Below, one piece after another: positions 61,816-64,000 of a DNA stretch of 64,000 nt (the stretch's first letter is position 1; every line of letters starts with the position of its first letter). Origin of the DNA: Rhizoclosmatium globosum (taxonomy: Eukaryota; Chytridiomycota; Chytridiomycetes; Chytridiales; Chytriomycetaceae); NCBI GenBank assembly GCA_002104985.1, contig MCGO01000027.1, positions 372,001-436,000 of the forward strand, written 5' to 3'. The position numbers and the translations under genes were made by a program. The notes beneath the pieces were generated by a model. It was not told the DNA's origin and searched no databases. It saw only the letters and a program-made list of their open reading frames with translations.

Positions 61816-62530
61816 ATGCCCCGGTACGTTTACGTCTTCTTGGATAGCGAAAACGTGCCATCAGGGAGGCATCAGGTATGACTGTTTGTTGGTAAACCTC
61901 CCGTATTGGTGTTCTAACTACTCTTTGCTTTCAGAGCAGTAGCTCGTATTTCCAGGCCATCATGGAACCCTTCATGGTACCCCAGACTCCCAGCAGGAGG
62001 TTGTACCTGGATGCTTTGAAGTGATGACTGGGATTCGGTCGCGAAATGCTGGGACCAACCATCAGATCTCTGGCTACAGAGCGGCTGGCTGTGGATTCCG
62101 CGAGTCTTTGGTTGACGAACCAGAGGCTGCTGACAGCATCCACGGAGCCGGAATCCGCCAGGCTGTGGATTTCCACATGCGATTCCGCGCACAAGAACCT
62201 GCCACGCTGGTCCATGTCAGTTCTGACACTGGATTTTTTGGTCCCATAGCTGCTGCCGTGCACGCAGGGTTCGATGTGGTGGTGGTACACACTGGAAACA
62301 GGTTCAGCCTCACCAAGTACCACGCCTTGGCACAGGGTCTTGCTGCACCCACTCTTGTGTCAATTTCGAGCCTCAAGAACAAAACCTACACATATACAAT
62401 GCAGCCTCGTGTTCCTCCGACTGCAGAGTACATGGTTCCTCTTCTTCCCAACATACTTCCTCCACAAGTCGCAGCCAACTGGCAAGAGGGAGCTGGTCAT
62501 TTTATGAGACCACAGCTATTGTTTGATTAG
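61816..62530 (+). pseudogene. NYN-domain gene, frameshifted copy (C)
   Basis: Exon 1 at 61816-61875 and exon 2 from 61935 after a 59-bp intron. Near 61991 the unit A/B sequence CCCGGCGAGGAGG is CCCAGCAGGAGG, one base shorter, which puts the reading frame onto a stop at TGA 62022-62024 soon after. The rest of the exon is intact in its own frame, starting at a second ATG (62021), but that product would lack the first NYN strand with Asp10. Exon 1 also has substitutions. This is a pseudogene unless the missing base is an assembly error. Confidence 0.75.
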
Positions 62531-62598
62531 TTGATGAAGGGAATGAAGGGTTGAAATGGGTTTGTTGCTGTATATGTTGCTGGAACCTGGAGGATGAA

Positions 62599-62738
62599 CG
62601 GTGGAAAGGGCAGCGCAGTTATGGCGTGGTGTCGGGTTGAAGGGAGGGATAATTGGTGTGCTGTATAGAGGTGGAAAGGGCAGCGCAGTTATGGCGTGGT
62701 GTTGGGTTGAAGGGAGGGATAATTGGTGTGCTGTATAG
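62599..62738. repeat. 70-bp minisatellite, 2 units (C)
   Basis: Units at 62599 and 62669, the first of the GTGTCGGG type. The spacer 62739-63140 matches the A and B spacer with the paired inverted motif. Confidence 0.97.
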
Positions 62739-63140
62739 AGGGTGGTTGAAGGGTGGGATTTATCCAGGATTCGGGAGTAGAAGTTGGTGTTTCTTTATTC
62801 AATCTGTTTTTATCCAAATACAAATATCATTCTATCAGTCACTTTATTCTGATGTGATGTAGACAATACTTTTGTGGCTAAACACAACGAAATGTTTCGG
62901 ACATCCTCCTTTTTTTCCATTCTTTCCTGTGCACGACGTCTCCTTCTCCAACCATTCCCCAACTAACTCTTCACCTATGATGCTACATTTCTTGTTCATT
63001 CACTGTGATGCCTGATGCGCCTCAGGCGGAGAGTGGCTTCTGCGATGCACAGTAACCAAATGCGCCTCAGGCGGAACTTGTGTGTGTGTGTTGCAGCTAG
63101 CCCAATGGAGTTACAGTGACTGGGAAATAGAGCATTCAAA

Positions 63141-63220
63141 GGTGGTTTGTTGGTTGGATGGTTGGTTGGTTGGATTGTTGGTTGGATGGTTGGTTGGTTG
63201 GTTGGTTGGTTGGTTGGTTG
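63141..63220. repeat. TTGG microsatellite (C)
   Basis: Shortest of the three TTGG tracts in the window. Confidence 0.9.
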
Positions 63221-63666
63221 GAGAGATCGTGTTGCTTATCCTGCTGGACACCTCCAAACTCGACCCTTCAGTCGTTTCTCCAGTGCAACTACGCGCAAAC
63301 AATGTCTGATTGGCAATGGGCTCTCTGCATCGCTTGATTGGAAAGGTAAGCTTTTGTTGTGCACTTATGTTTTCTCATACTCATCTTTTGGGCATCTAAT
63401 ATATAGTATCGAATATCATTATTGATACTGGAATGTGCTGCCATGCATATTTTCGCTCGACGAGGACCCTTGCGTTGATCAGACGGCCACACATCAATTC
63501 AACCAAAGATTGTGCAAGTATACACTCAAGAATATGGTTTCAAGCAAACTTCTGGCGAAGGGACTAGCAGTATGTTCAAATATCGATGGATAAGAAGAGG
63601 TAAGACATCCCCGTCTCTCAGGTTGGCGCTAAAACATCATTCTGTCAGTTTCTCTTCACAAACAAT

Positions 63667-64000
63667 CATGCTGTTGAAGGGGAGCTATCACTTCTTCACA
63701 TCTCAGCATCTTCGTCAACTGCTCCGAAACAACCCACACCACAAACGTACACTTGCACCATCCAGCCAGATCAAACCAATTCAATGAATGCAGCATTTCT
63801 TTGGGCGTTGTGGGTCCTTGTCCAACACGCCAAGTGCAAATTCAAACAAAGGAAACGTAACAACAGGGGGCTTCGTGGACTCGTCTGCTTCGTCTTTGGC
63901 ACCACTTTTGTCGATGAGGAAGGACCTGGGTCGCCGTCTGGACTGAAGGGCCTAGCAATAATCCAACACGACTCAAGGTGCTTCCCAGCTCCCTTCCCCT
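63667..64000 (+). pseudogene. Decayed coiled-coil protein gene (C), cut by window end
   Basis: Matches the start of the pseudogene in units A and B (22559 onward) with several extra indels (for example AACCCACACCACAAACG) and continues beyond the window. Confidence 0.5.

Overview
The window is eukaryotic nuclear DNA. Its genes are split by very short GT-AG introns (about 37-116 bp, most 44-65 bp; one reaches 191 bp) that often carry a CTAAC/TTAAC-like branch motif, intergenic gaps are small, and neighbouring genes lie on either strand. I cannot name the organism; a compact-genome protist or fungus-like lineage fits. No bacterial operons, rRNA, tRNA, CRISPR or transposase were seen. I joined exons by hand, keeping reading phase across every splice, so gene models are predictions.

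The window is a tandem array of large segmental duplications. Unit A covers 1-29891, unit B 29892-54387 and unit C 54388-64000 (running off the end). Each unit opens with a ~600 bp segment and then a macrosatellite of 697-bp (A, C) or 682-bp (B) repeats with splice-like signals and a conserved 138-codon ORF. In A and B this is followed by the same gene block: a 423-aa unknown protein (-), a 272-aa zinc-finger/Gln-rich protein (-), a 66-aa Cys-containing small protein (-), a 274-aa NYN-like protein (+), a 145-bp satellite (24 vs 21 copies), three same-strand unknown genes (168, 245 and 123 aa, all -), and a 218-aa NYN-domain (PIN-like RNase) gene (+). Then come a 70-bp minisatellite (9 vs 3 copies), a TTGG tract, a decayed coiled-coil pseudogene and a large helical-repeat gene (+).

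Unit C keeps the array and the NYN-to-minisatellite end, but its middle is replaced by a different 3.8-kb block (57.6-61.35 kb) with three other genes. Its NYN copy is frameshifted. A and B are almost identical over most of their length, so the duplication is recent; the repeat arrays have changed copy number in whole units. The stretch 51.2-55.85 kb, spanning the B/C junction, is unlike the rest: it carries many single-base indels and a 435-bp inversion, so it is either decaying sequence or poorly polished assembly.

The most interesting content is the co-amplification of two NYN/PIN-like genes (one with most catalytic residues, one apparently without) inside a tandem unit, and the macrosatellite that looks like a tandem array of small spliced genes.
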